DNA of 64,000 nt from Vandiemenella viatica (lineage: Eukaryota; Arthropoda; Insecta; Orthoptera; Morabidae): positions 15,176,148 to 15,240,147 of the forward strand of contig CM061914.1 of assembly GCA_031002005.1 (NCBI GenBank), given 5' to 3'. Of the stretch, positions 22,833 to 33,322 are shown piece after piece. Both the position numbers and the translations under genes were made by a program. The notes below the pieces were generated by a model. It was not told the origin of the DNA. It was given only the letters and a program-made list of their open reading frames with translations, and made no database searches. Numbering within the stretch: position 1 is the stretch's first letter; each line of letters starts with the position of its first letter.

Positions 22833-23045
22833 TTATTCATCCTCTATGTCAGTACCACATTCACTAGTATCAGCACTACCAACACTAGTTCGATCGGTGT
22901 CGGAATTTTCTCTCTCTTCTTCTGTCTCCTCTAGATACATAACTTCAGAAATAGTTAAATTTTCTTTTACGAGTTGTTCTTGTTTTGTACGCAAAAGATT
23001 TTGAGATTGCAATTTTAAATTGTGAGCAAAGTACACACTGTGCAT
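22833..23045 (-). CDS. Short acidic ORF conserved between both copies of element X
   Basis: A 70-residue frame starting MHSVYFAHNLKLQSQ and ending SVGSADTSECGTDIEDE. A homologue of 68 residues lies at 62506-62712 in copy 2, with about 80% identity, an in-frame two-residue length change and an unchanged acidic tail after ENSDTDRT. Retention of the frame in both copies, despite many substitutions around it, suggests it was coding when the element amplified. It may be the acidic C-terminal end of a hAT transposase, but no dimerisation block precedes it here. Function unknown. Confidence 0.45.
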   Translation of the reverse strand: MHSVYFAHNLKLQSQNLLRTKQEQLVKENLTISEVMYLEETEEERENSDTDRTSVGSADTSECGTDIEDE

Positions 23046-23179
23046 AAAGACTGCGCCGATAATTCTGTATTACGGTCTTTTAAGTTTGAATTAAAATCTA
23101 TTATCATACAAAATAGGAGCTTTACTGCTTTTCAATCGTTTGTTTACACCAACGGTTGCAAGGAAACGATTCATAATTA

Positions 23180-23568
23180 GGGACCGTGCACAAACTACGT
23201 GGCTCGGTCCAGAGGGAGGAGGGGTTAGCTGGAAGGCTACGCTGGGCTACGTGGGGAGATTGGGGGGGGGGGGGGTGTTCCGAGCCAGGCCATGTAACTT
23301 TCCTTTCGTAACATTTTTCACAGTTAAAATGAGGAACTGAACTCACAACAGCATGTGAGTATTTATTTCCCTCAGTTAATTATATCCGTATGTAATTTAC
23401 AACAGTCTGACAAAAGAAAACAATACAAAATGTCTTCTGGAATCAAAAAGGAAGAAAGCTACGTGCAACGTGAGCTGGGGGGAGGGCGGGGGAGGAGGGG
23501 TAAGCAAAAGCCACGTAGAGGGGTTCACAGGAGGCCAAAATGGAGCTATGTGGTTTATGCACGCTCCC
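23180..23568. mobile_element. 389-bp MITE with TTA target duplication
   Basis: The left end is GGGACCGTGCACAAACTACG. The complement of the right end is GGGAGCGTGCATAAACCACA. About 16 of 20 bases agree. TTA flanks both sides (23177-23179 and 23569-23571). In element X copy 2, the corresponding site near 62829-62835 reads ATTACTG without an insert, so the 3-bp duplication is confirmed by an empty paralogous site. TTA duplications and GGG-starting ends fit PIF/Harbinger-type MITEs. The inside is G-rich (23260-23277) with no coding potential. Confidence 0.88.
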
Positions 23569-24432
23569 TTACTGACAATTTAATGAGTCAGTACCACTAT
23601 ACTCTGAGAGTTAACAAGTATACGAATATAAGGAAAGCCCAATAAGTAATAAAAAGAGGCAAAAAACTGTGGATAAATTTTAAATTCCTAATTTTTTAAA
23701 AAGATCTGTAGGTAATTTTGTTGGGCTGGCAGCACTATTTCAAATAGCAAGTATCAATCCAAACAATGGGGAATGGGGATTCCTTCTCGCGCAACCTAGT
23801 CTCTTCGGGAAATCCCCGTTCATAAAGAAAATTTCAGTCAATGTTGCCAATACTTTCGTAATTTTTTTTCCTACTGAACCAGAAAAATATAGTAGATATT
23901 AAACTAAGATAAGTACTTAGAATAAACTCTAATACAGTCATTTTAAACGATAAATGCCTTACAAATTTGAGATTTAGTAGTTGTGAAAAAAACGCGTTCC
24001 AGAAAAAAAAACATGTTTTCTTTCAAAGTTTTTTTCATGTTTTTTTTTTTCAAGCCAGAAAAAAAACCGTTTTTTTACAACACTAGTTATTCCCCTTTCT
24101 CTCCATTCTAATTCATGCTCTTTTGTATCTTCTCTTTCTTTTTTCTTTTCACACATCTTGAAACATTTCCACCACTGTAAAGGTGCGTCATCAGTTACTG
24201 GTTCTGGCATATTTGCATATTGTTTCATCACCTTGTATTCAGCTGCATGATGTAATTCTTCTTTTTTTTATCATCATTCATTTCTTTCTTCTCAACATTA
24301 TTCCTCACTTCTTCTTGTTAGATTTACACTTTAATACTATTCTGCAAACATTATAATTCTTCTTTACTCCTTCATGTATTTGCGGTCCTAACCTCTTGCC
24401 CCCCGAGACTGAACGGACCACATCAGCCTCGG

Positions 24433-25889
24433 TTACAGGTTTCCCGACCTTTGATTTCTTACAACACCTCTCTTCTTCGTATCGAATGTTTCACGACGAT
24501 AATCCTCCAGATCATTCTTTCTATGTGTGTCGTGGAACCTTTCTTGATTTCTATTAACATTGCCGAAACCACTTCTCAAATTTTCTTTTTCTTCTCTAAA
24601 TTCATCTTTGGCCTCACATCTTCCATAGTTGTTGCGATTATATCCTTTTGTAAAGTCATTATCTGCTTCAGACACGCCCTTCCATTGATCTATTCGGTCC
24701 ATCGATCCGAGAAATTCTTCTACACTATCCCACTGTTGCAAAATTAATTTCTGTTGCACTGCTCTAGATAGTTTTTGCTGTAGCGTGTCTAATACATCCT
24801 CAACACTCATGGGATCGTCTAGGTATCTCAATACATCCTCAACACTCATGGGATCGTCTAGGTATCTCAATTCTTTTATCTTCACAAAATTTACGCAGAT
24901 TCCCATCTTGCCTGCTATAGGGTCTACAATTTCTGAAATTACTCTTTACACTTCGTTGTATCTGTTTCGACCAGTACTTGTTTAGATAAGATGTTTCAAA
25001 ATCATGGAATCTTTCACATTTTAAACCAACTTCTATGCCCCAATCATAGGTATCTCCAGACAACATGTTTCTAACATACCTAATTTTCTCCTTATCAGTC
25101 CAATAAGACGGTAAATCAGCACGCCTTCATAAATAAAGCTGGGTGTACTTCACCACCTGGTACAAACTTAATTTCTGGTAATTTCAGTCTACAATCCTGT
25201 ACTACGTAGACAATATTACTTTGCTCTATCGGTCCAAACATTCTCGAATCGTCACTAACGGTCCTCCTTATAATGTTTTCATAATTATTCATCGTGTCCT
25301 TTCGTTCCCGCGCTTCGTTATTTATTTGTAAAATTTCTTGTCTAGTTCTGTGTGTTTCTCCCTGTATTTTTAATGCCCGTTCCTTCCATAAATCATTAGT
25401 TTGATCGATTCCGAGATTATCCTGTTCAATTTCAGTTCGCAAATCACGATAACATACATCAAGCTTTTCGGCCGGATCAGAAATGTTTTGGTCCAGGTAG
25501 CTCACATTACTACGTACTCTTTGTGATGCGGCGTCTTTGACATTATGTTCTATACTCGCATAATCCTTAGTTAATGTATTAATCTTTTCCCCTAGATTTC
25601 TTCCCAATTCAGAAATTACCGTCTTAAAATTAAGCATCATTACTTCTTGAATTTCTCTATTTTGTTGTCAAATTCGCTCCATTTGGTTGACGAGGATATA
25701 CAAAACGTTACTGCTATCGGTTCCTTGTTTCTTTTCGCGTAACCGTTACTCTATCCGGTGACGCTAATAATCTCTTTCTTCAGAAATTGTCATACTATAG
25801 TTATTTATTGACACATTACTATTAATCAAATTATTTTCGTCATCTATTAAGACGTCTTCACTCAGATTTCCTTTCCTATTACTTTCCAT
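24433..25889 (-). pseudogene. Gag-like frame of LTR element 1
   Basis: The minus-strand reading starts at ATG 25889-25887 (MESNRKGNLSEDV), shifts frame near 25790 and passes stops near 25730 and 25660. It is then open at 25640-25116, a helical region predicted to form coiled coil, ending in LKLPEIKFVPGGEVHPALF. It continues after a shift at 25066-24839 (RYVRNMLSGDTYDWG and FETSYLNKYWSKQIQR) and 24906-24433. The pattern of L-P-E-I-K-F, H-P-x-x-F and a later L-x-G-x-x-x-x-W block resembles the capsid region of Gypsy/BEL Gag proteins. No Cys-His zinc knuckle is seen. A 13-residue tandem duplication (RYLDDPMSVEDVL) lies within. A role as Gag is inferred from position and pattern. Confidence 0.65.
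24791..24868 (-). repeat. 39-bp in-frame tandem duplication in gag-like frame
   Basis: A 39-bp unit occupies 24791-24829 and again 24830-24868, apparently identical, encoding RYLDDPMSVEDVL twice on the minus strand. Being a multiple of three, it keeps the frame. It is probably a recent replication-slippage event. Confidence 0.9.
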
Positions 25890-26462
25890 CATGTTTTAAT
25901 CAAGCCGGTAACAGTTACTTACTAGTATCTTTGCACAGTGAAATCTTAACAATTACTTTTTTTTCTTTCAATACCTTGTTACGTTCTTGCTAATCAGGAA
26001 TATATTTAATTTTTACTTCAATGTTGCACTTCGGAAATATTAATAATCACTGAAAAACCGTACTTATTTCCAAAATTACACAAATCATTCACACAGCCGA
26101 TATTCACAGATAATGTATGCGCTAAAACAACATATTGTAATAATCTCTGCGCTGGCGTATTGATACATAAATCTATCAGATTACTCTTAATAATGTCCAG
26201 GTTATACTTTATACTTTTCACTGCGTTTTAGTCTCAACAATTATTATTTTCATTTAATCAATTACTTTTTATTACACAAGTTATTTAACTGTTCTCGCAA
26301 TTCTATATAACTTCAAAATTCTCTCAACCAATATGTTTCAAAATTTTATCTTTCCTTTAAAATTTTCCTTTATGAATAATATCAAGTTTTCTACTTGCCT
26401 TGTCAGCGTGCTATCCACCAAAGTCACTAGTACTTTTGTGTAACAATTATATAGTTATACAT

Positions 26463-26482
26463 CGTCCATGTCACGATCGCCA
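26463..26482 (-). promoter_or_regulatory. tRNA primer-binding site of LTR element 1
   Basis: In element sense the sequence after the 5' LTR is AAT then TGGCGATCGTGACATGGACG. The TGG start and the 3-base offset match primer sites of insect Gypsy elements of the TGGCGACCGTGAC type. The exact tRNA was not determined. Confidence 0.75.
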
Positions 26483-26485
26483 ATT

Positions 26486-27149
26486 TGTAACGTACCCTTA
26501 TAGTTACCTTTTATTTCTGTAGAGAACACATGTGAGTGTTACTTTATCATACTTTTAAATTAATACTTTTACTTATATTTTCTGCTCCAGACCAGTACAT
26601 AAGGATTTCCTTAATCCCTCTTTGTCCCTTGCTGGTTTTATTTCGATACTCACGCTGTAAATCAAATTATTATTAATCAAATTCTTATCATATAAACTTT
26701 AAATCAACTCCTTTGTCTATATCTATATTTCAATATCAAATAAAACACTTTCTACTTATCTCATAATTCCTATATTTTTCATTAAACAAGACAATTATCA
26801 TTTCCGAAGTCACATTCCTTTATCTTTATCAAAACCCTAAACCTTCTGCCCTCAGGCTAATATTTTCCTCTTCTTAATCCCGCCAGGATCCTTGTGTCTT
26901 CTCCATCGAGCCATTCTGTTTCATCTTTTCTCTTAAATCATATTCATTCCAAAACCAACACGTCCTCTTCCTTTCAAATCTTTTCTTAAACTCTATTTCG
27001 ACTGTTCTTTATTTTCCAGAGATCTCATTATATTCATCTTGACGTACTTTGACCTTGGAACTTAAAATTCATAGTTAGTATATACAATTACAATTATTAA
27101 ATAAAAAAAAGCTTTAATAATGACAAAATGTGAGGTTGTGTACCTCACA
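26486..27149 (-). repeat. 5' LTR of LTR element 1
   Basis: The promoter-side LTR in element orientation. It is followed, in element sense, by three bases and then the primer-binding site. The right target duplication CTCG is at 27150-27153, directly next to the 5' end fragment of RTE copy B. Confidence 0.9.
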
Positions 27150-27222
27150 CTCGTCTGTGCAAGGATAGGTTGACATTTGATTGGAAAAGGCTAGTGTAGT
27201 CTCTCCCAAACCCTTACACCCC

Positions 27223-29088
27223 AATATTGGCTTATTAATGTACAAATTTTAGCGAAATATTGTTACAGAGACAAACTGCTAACTGTCTACCAGAGATAAT
27301 ATATGTCTACCACCATATAGTAATTAATCTAACGCATTTCGCATATTAACTTACCTGTTGCGATGCAAGTCAATGCTTATTACGTTTAATTTGCGTATTC
27401 CGTTTATTTTAAGCACTGTGGTACAGAAAACTGATTAACAAAAGTAAAAAAATAAAACTGAATCCAAAGTTTTGTGAGATTATTGCGAAAGGAGTGCGTG
27501 TCTGAAGTGCACTATGATCGGCAGCCCACAATTTTCCAAATATAAAGGTTTTTAATTGTTTGCTCCTTCCCATGGTACATATAAGTCATTAGCTATTTTC
27601 ACAGATTTTGACCGGCACCATTAGCTCTAAAAAAAATTGAAAACCACATCCAAATTGCTGCGGTACTTATTGCTCAATACCCGTTACAGTAAAGAGGCAA
27701 ACGCAGCTTGCTTACAGATATATAATAGTATAGATATGTTCACACCATCATTTCGCCACATATCATCACCACTCACTAACCTTCTTCACACTCTAAAATC
27801 AAACTGCCAAATGCAGAAAGTCATTACCTCACAAACATCGAGATTTATCCTTTTAAACATACACAATTTCACTTACTGGAACATTTACAAACTCTCACCA
27901 GCCAACAAGCACCTGTATCATCTTCCCACAGTGACGAAAAGAATTGCGCATCAGATCGAGTGGACTTCATCATATTTGAAAAGGTAAATATTGTTAATTA
28001 GTGTCAAAGTTGTGTAATTACGTGAAAAAAGCATTAAAATTCAGAAAATCACCAAATATAGATAAAAATCACGAAAAATTAAAAAAATTGGTAAAAAGTA
28101 TGCCAATTTTCTTCTATGGAAAAAAGTCGATGGTTGACATGAAAATATCATGTGCATGAACCACACTACCATTCATATGATGTGTATTCAACACACCAAC
28201 AGACCATAAAAAGTGTAAAATACAAGTAAACATAAAATGTGCACATTTTCGCAAAATCTGCAAAAGATCTTGAAAATAGGTAAAAAATCACGAAAATTAT
28301 ACAATATCACTCCACGCGAGATGTTATCTGTTGACATGATCAGAAGATGTGCGAGAGACGGCAATTACAGTTCTATAAACATCTGACAGTTCCAGTATTT
28401 CATCAGATATGTGTGCCGAAAGTCACTCTAAAGTATCGAAATTGAGCATGCAGAAGATTACAAGTTTCATTAAACAGTATATAAACAGCACGGTCATCCA
28501 CAAGAACCAAAAATAAAACCTTACTAAATTTACCATCATCCCTGAGAACACTATACAGCGAGCCAACTAACCAATCTCTTAAGTTATAGACATGCACGCT
28601 GTTTAGTTCACATGATAGATGTGCCGTGACCAGCCTCTACGGAAAGGTACAGACAGTACATACACAGAAGCCGATATTGACACATTGTAGTTTACGGACA
28701 AGGAATTTTGGGCTACAGTTACCAAATCATACTTGAAAGACCAATGCTGGTCAAAAATTTTATAAGAAAACAAAAATATTGATTTGTATGTGTTTAGCTG
28801 CAACTGATGCCGCAGGAACTACATTCGTTTACCCAGGTTGTCAAGTACAGACTCTCGTGGAACAGACTTCACGAGGAGCTAAGAATGGACTTCTTGTGTC
28901 TCAGCGGTCGCGCAAGTGACGGACTCTCCACGATTAGTGGAAAATCCTCCAACGATTGATGTTAATAGTTATCGCAGGATCCCTGCATTTCATTATCGGC
29001 GTTTTATCGACGCACAACCTCTGACTTTTCTGTTCCTCAGCTACAGCTACTTTTGGTGATATGACAATACTGACAATATCTGAGCTCC
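27223..29088. other. AT-rich spacer without recognised gene
   Basis: No element ends or protein motifs were recognised. A 116-residue frame at 27637-27987 has no familiar features. At 28000-28330 short strings such as AAAATCACGAAAA recur loosely. The right end, ATAT at 29089-29092, is the target duplication of LTR element 2. Confidence 0.5.
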
Positions 29089-29092
29089 ATAT

Positions 29093-29759
29093 TGTGAGGT
29101 TCCCACTCACCAGTCATTACTGCGTTATAGTATTATATTATAGATTGTTTATAAATAGGTCTTCCAGCATAGTAGTTTGTGTAGAACGGGGTAATTATAA
29201 GTTATTTTAGTAATTTCATGTTGCGAGAGTTGGCAGTACTGTATGGTTATGTTGTCGCGAAAGGAACAAGCCAAGATGGCCAGGGAGACTGTTTATAGCG
29301 AGGGAGAAGCCAATATGGCGAGAGAGACGGTTGGCGGCTAGCATAGGATGAACATGTAGAGAGACTGTTTTTTTGGGCTAGTATAAGGTTGAATATGGCG
29401 AGAGAGACTGTTCTTGGCTAGCATAGCGTGAACATGTGGAGAAACTGATTTCGGCTAGCGCAATGCAAATATGTACAGAATATTGTTTCAGTGAAAGCAT
29501 TGTTTCTAGTGTGAATTTTTGAGTATAATAAATTGTGAATTGTAGTAAAAGTGTGGCGAAAGTCATTTACATAGCATTAGAATATCCGTTGCGCAAATTG
29601 AGAGATTATTGAAGCTTTTGTAATAAAAGTACTTTATATTAATACAAACGGCGAGGTGATAGCGACTACCGTTAAAAGGCATATTAGGGCCAAGTGCCAA
29701 ATAAAGCGGGCTATCAATCTTTCTTGTCGCAGTCAAAATAACGTAAGGAGGACCTCGCA
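29093..29759 (+). repeat. 5' LTR of LTR element 2
   Basis: Collinear with 34427-35095. It lacks TC after the initial TG. The remaining differences seen are single bases near 29218, 29425, 29511 and 29737. Confidence 0.93.
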
Positions 29760-29762
29760 TAG

Positions 29763-29956
29763 TGGCGAACCTGCCAGGATAAGTGCAAAATATTGCATTT
29801 ATTCAAGAACGACCTTGGATATTCTTCGACTGGAGCCAGCTAGCAGTTTTTGGAGCAGAGGTTAGCAGACGAAAAGATCATCGCAGTATTGGCAAGTACA
29901 GAAATTCAATATAATTTTCCGAAAGAGGAACTCGCATAGTGGCGACCCTGCCAGGA
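29763..29956 (+). promoter_or_regulatory. Primer-binding site of LTR element 2, with a second partial copy
   Basis: The site TGGCGAACCTGCCAGGA (29763-29779) lies three bases after the LTR end. A near copy, TGGCGACCCTGCCAGGA, is at 29940-29956 and is likewise preceded by CTCGCATAG, the last bases of the LTR plus the TAG spacer. So the LTR-end/primer-site junction is present twice, 177 bp apart, pointing to a partial duplication in the leader. Confidence 0.75.
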
Positions 29957-30491
29957 TTTAGCAATTGGTGTTGCTAAGCAAGACGGATTTGGAAGTATGT
30001 AAACTCTTCGCAATAAACGAAGTCAAATTGTCTCTGAAAATGAGAAGAAATCAAGCAGATATTAGGATCTTAACTGTGCAAGTAGACGCTGGATTCATCA
30101 CGATACAAGCAGATGCTATTTTCCGAGGGTCAGCACGATACAAGCAGATGCCAAAATTTTAAAGCAGCCTCAAGAAGATGCAAATGGAAAAGCAAGAAGC
30201 GGAGTCAAGAATCTCCCGCGTCGTGAATCGAAAATTTGCGTGTGTTACGTGTTAAAGTGTGTCGGAAGATTTAAATTCAAGTGTTTTGCAAGAATAAAAG
30301 GTATAGAATCAGTGAAAAAGTGTTTTAAAAAGGATTAACAATGAAAATGTAAGTACTATACATAAGTATAATAATCAGTATGATTGCGATTGTTGATTGG
30401 TCTTTCAAGTATGAATGCCATTGTTTGAAAAAGCGAGAGCAGTTTAGATCGTAGTAATTGAGAATTTTTTGTGATTTTGTAAGAATTAAAC

Positions 30492-32508
30492 ATGGAGAAT
30501 TTTAAAATTAACTGGGATGTAGATAAGTTAGTGAAAAGTTTGAAAAATGTTTTAGACCAAATGAGTGTTGAGAAAAGATTTCAGTTTATGCGGTTAATCG
30601 GGGATATGCAGATTGATATTAAGGTGATTGGAAATAAAGTATATTTAATATGGGAGTTATCACAAGGGTTAGTGAAAAATAGTATTCAAGAGGCGACATG
30701 GGATAAGGAGAGTTCTGAGAGAAAGGTTAATATAAGTTATAAATATGCTAATACTAGAGAGAATTTGGAAGCTAAGTTGATTAGTGAAAGGAAAAAATTA
30801 ATGGATAAGCTAAAACTTAATTTGGAGAACAGTTGTAGAAAAATTCATTAAACTTGGGGAAGATTTAGGTAAAGTCTATGAATCTTTTTTAAATAAACTA
30901 ATGGAAACTCAGGGTAAAATGAATTTTTTTCTTGATAATGAAGTGGATAGAGGGATAGTGGATTCAGAAATTGAGAAGATCAAATTAGAAGTAGGTAAAT
31001 TAGTCAAAGGAATTTTTACATGGGCTGAAAGGAGTGAAAAATATAAGGGGTCTGTTTTGGGACAAATCGCGAGTGATTTCATAAAATATTATAAAGGTTT
31101 ACTACATGAATTCGATTTAAAGAACAATGTAATTGCTAATGTGATTTTGATTCAAAAATATGATAATGTTGCTAGTTTAGAATCCAGTAAAGCTGTCGGA
31201 ATTAAATTTTGTAAGGATAACGATTGTGTGACATCTTCTAAAAGTTGTAAAGAGCCATGTGTGGTTGCTGAATGTGATGAAAAATGTATGAATGTTGTTA
31301 TTGAAAATGGGAATTGTTCTAATGGAGAAGTAATGTCAGTTGGTACCGACTCAAACAAACAAGATTATGATATGAATATTAATGAATTTGATGTGAGTAA
31401 TATGATAACTGACAGTGTCCATATTCAAACTGATCAGGTAATTGTAAGCGAGGTAATTAATGATATTAGGGATGAAGCTGCTGAGCATGTGGTTCAATGT
31501 AATAAAAATGATAATGTGGAAGTAACTGATAATGTAGTAGTTAATACTGAATGCGACGAGAATATTTCTCAAATGTGTAGTGTTGTATCGGAGGATACTA
31601 ATAATAGTATTGTAGTAAATGATGTGATAATTGATGCAGAAAAATGCTTTTGTGTAACTGATATGGTAAATGATGATGTTATTACTGGTGCAAATAGCAG
31701 TGTTGTATCAGATTTAGTAGGAGATGATGTTTTTCAAAGCCAAGAGCTTATTATAGAAGATGAAATGTGTAATGAAGGTATTGGCGGTGGAACATGCGAT
31801 GTTAATGTATGTAAGAGTACTGTTGTAGAGATATTTGGGGAAACAAATAGTCGAAACGACGAAAATAACAGTAATTTGTGTAGCGAAGTTAATGATAAAA
31901 TGATTAATAGATTTGACACTAAAAATAATTTAATGGATGTGGCTGAAATAACAGATTGTGAAATTATTGTATCTGATTGTGAAAATGGTAGAATTAAGTT
32001 GAGGAGTGAATCAAATCCCGATGTTGTAACTAATCCTATTGGTGACAATTTGTATTCAGATGTTGGTATTGCTGTTTTTCATTCCGATGGCGAGTCTGTC
32101 ACCGGAAGTAATATTTCAACTGAATTAATGTGTAATCAGAGAATTGTGATTAATTTTGAGAATGATGATGTTGACAAAACCAGTGAACTTGTTGTTGTAA
32201 ATAGTAAGATGTATAGTACTGAAAGCAATTGCAACGATGCTGTAGTTGAGTATAACACACGATCTATTACCGATCAGCTGTATGTAGTAACTCCTAAGCG
32301 AGCGCAGGGTATGCAGGCCCGCGAAAGTATTTATTACAATGTATGGTACGCGCGAGCCAAGGGCAGGTCATTGGCTCGTGAACAGCTGTTTTGCGTTTAT
32401 ATAAGAATAGAGTTTGTATGGTACATTAAAGAATTGGGTGAAATAAAAAATTTGACAGAGACAATATGTAATAAGTTAAAGAAAAACTGGAAGTATAAGA
32501 AAAAGTAG
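30492..32508 (+). pseudogene. Long acidic Gag-position ORF of LTR element 2 (one frameshift)
   Basis: Frame 30492-30851 (119 residues, MENFKINWDVDKLVKSL) and frame 30901-32508 (535 residues) are probably one gene. The second frame stays open upstream of its Met back to about 30829, inside the end of the first, so a single indel near 30825 would link them. The first 250 residues look helical and charged. The middle is unusually rich in Asn, Asp, Val and Cys, with many loosely repeated VVxDVxxD-type segments. The last 60 residues are basic and aromatic. I recognise no capsid, zinc-knuckle, protease or polymerase motif. A 1.6-kb open frame in AT-rich DNA implies past selection for coding. Gag is the positional guess only. 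Confidence 0.6.
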
Positions 32509-32649
32509 ACCAATGGTTATAGGCAGTGCTAGAAATTCGTTTTTAAATCCAGGCGTATTTGTTACACCTAACTTTCAGACTCAGGCGTAAAATGAAAATG
32601 TTAGGCGTAATTATATTATAATTATGAAAATACAGATATTAAAGCTTAT

Positions 32650-33106
32650 AACATACTCCAGCACAGTTTAAAACTATAAATAGACCCAGAAACAGATTAA
32701 TGTGATTTGCATGAGCCAATACATCATATACCAAAATTGTGAAATAATTTAACATGATTATTGTCTTCATTGTTTTCATGTTGTTAATCTCACTGAAACC
32801 TCGCTCACATATTGCAGTGGCGAATGGAAGAACACGGTAACATGAAATGATTTTTAATAAATTTGGATATTGGTTGTCTTCACTATTTTCGCTATATACT
32901 CTGTTCCAAAGCTGACGACTTCATAGAGATTTCTTGTCCTTAGCCCATATTTTCCAGCGCAGAAATTCATCAGAAGCTAGTTCATTGCTTATGGTCACTG
33001 CTGCAGGTAAATCCTTTAGGACCTCTTCAAACTCCTTTACTCCATAATTTAATATATCCTCATTTAGAATATTAATTGCATCAAAAATATTTATATTTTT
33101 AAACAT
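32650..33106 (-). pseudogene. hAT transposase C-terminal dimerisation remnant
   Basis: The minus-strand frame 33106-32921 (LKDLPAAVTISNELASDEFLRWKIWAKDK) is followed, after a break, by a region near 32880-32700. That region reads NLLKIISCYRVLPFATAICERGFSEINNMKT, the conserved hAT dimerisation block with C-E-R-G-F-S. Frames are broken between the pieces. Together with the N-terminal finger this shows an internally deleted hAT transposase gene. Confidence 0.75.
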
Positions 33107-33322
33107 GCAATTAGTTTGAAGATCTTCGAAACGTTTTGTTAATCCTGTTCAGAAATTTCTGATTATATCTTCGCGATTTTCTTGTAACTCTAACAAACAT
33201 GGGTAATATGTGAACGCAAAGTTGCCTTTTGCAACGGAGTAAGCAGTATTAAATAAAACACACATTTTTTGGTGTACTTTGTCACTCATGGCACTCAACG
33301 TAAGAGCTAACGGTGTCTGCAA

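Larger units (their letters stand above)
22605..24085. mobile_element. hAT-like non-autonomous element X, copy 1
   Basis: An 8-bp target duplication, GTTATTCC, flanks it (22597-22604 and 24086-24093). Terminal inverted repeats begin TAGTGTTGCAAA on the left and TAGTGTTGTAAA (complement) on the right. The ends hold A/T-runs with repeated AAAACATG motifs. The 8-bp duplication and TIR type are hallmarks of the hAT superfamily. It contains a short conserved acidic frame (22833-23045, minus) and a nested MITE at 23180-23568. Copy 2 at 61017-63349 is homologous through most of its length and lacks the MITE, which gives an empty site. No full transposase is present. Confidence 0.88.
22107..24231 (-). 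pseudogene. Acidic C-terminal frame of LTR element 1, split by a hAT insertion
   Basis: The frame 24231 to about 24086 (MMKQYANMPEPVTDDAPLQ and onward to ELEWRERGI) is cut by the 22605-24085 insertion. It resumes in frame at 22604, with TQVLGAADRDDINKEE. Joining across one target duplication keeps the reading frame exactly. The downstream part to 22107 is extraordinarily rich in Asp and Glu, with long E/D runs at about 22330-22440, and ends FDVCEKAEQDTINWKTRKK. Nothing enzymatic is recognisable. It may be a Gag C-terminal extension or an accessory protein of the non-autonomous element. The two partial frames seen across the junctions are chimeras with the insert. Confidence 0.6.
21247..27149 (-). 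mobile_element. LTR retrotransposon 1 (Gypsy-like, gag but no pol), minus strand
   Basis: Direct repeats of 672 and 664 bp bound the element (21247-21918 and 26486-27149). Both run TGTAAC to TCACA on the plus strand, so TGTGAGG to GTTACA in element sense. A 4-bp target duplication, CTCG, flanks it (21243-21246 and 27150-27153), and the outer sequences join into the RTE leader. In element sense there is a primer-binding site TGGCGATCGTGACATGG three bases after the 5' LTR and a G-rich polypurine tract before the 3' LTR. The internal region holds a broken gag-like frame and an acidic tail but no protease, RT, RNase H or integrase motif. That implies a non-autonomous element. About 20 LTR differences suggest moderate age. 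Confidence 0.88.
13878..27222 (-). mobile_element. Old RTE-like LINE (copy B) split by three insertions
   Basis: Four minus-strand segments are collinear with one RTE copy. 27222-27150 is the extreme 5' end (complement of GGGGTGTAAGGGTTTGGGAG). 21246-21234 is a few bases of leader. 19972-19623 is the leader and start of the endonuclease. 16323-13878 is the rest of the endonuclease and the RT up to about 70 residues before the C-terminus. The gaps are exactly filled by an LTR element (21247-27149), a CR1-like copy (19973-21233) and RTE copy C (16324-19622). The 5' end is complete. The 3' end is lost at 13878 without a poly(A). This is the oldest layer of the nest. Confidence 0.85.

Noticed and set aside
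28000..28330. Direct repeats of AAAATCACGAAAA as an element end
   Set aside because: The matches are short and scattered in AT-rich DNA and no boundaries could be defined.
29378..29760. Minus-strand frames repeated at 34714-35162
   Set aside because: They are antisense readings of the two LTRs. Their repetition reflects LTR identity and not a gene pair.
32921..33106. Possible independent small gene on the minus strand
   Set aside because: It lies inside the hAT relic and reads as part of its transposase C-terminal half.
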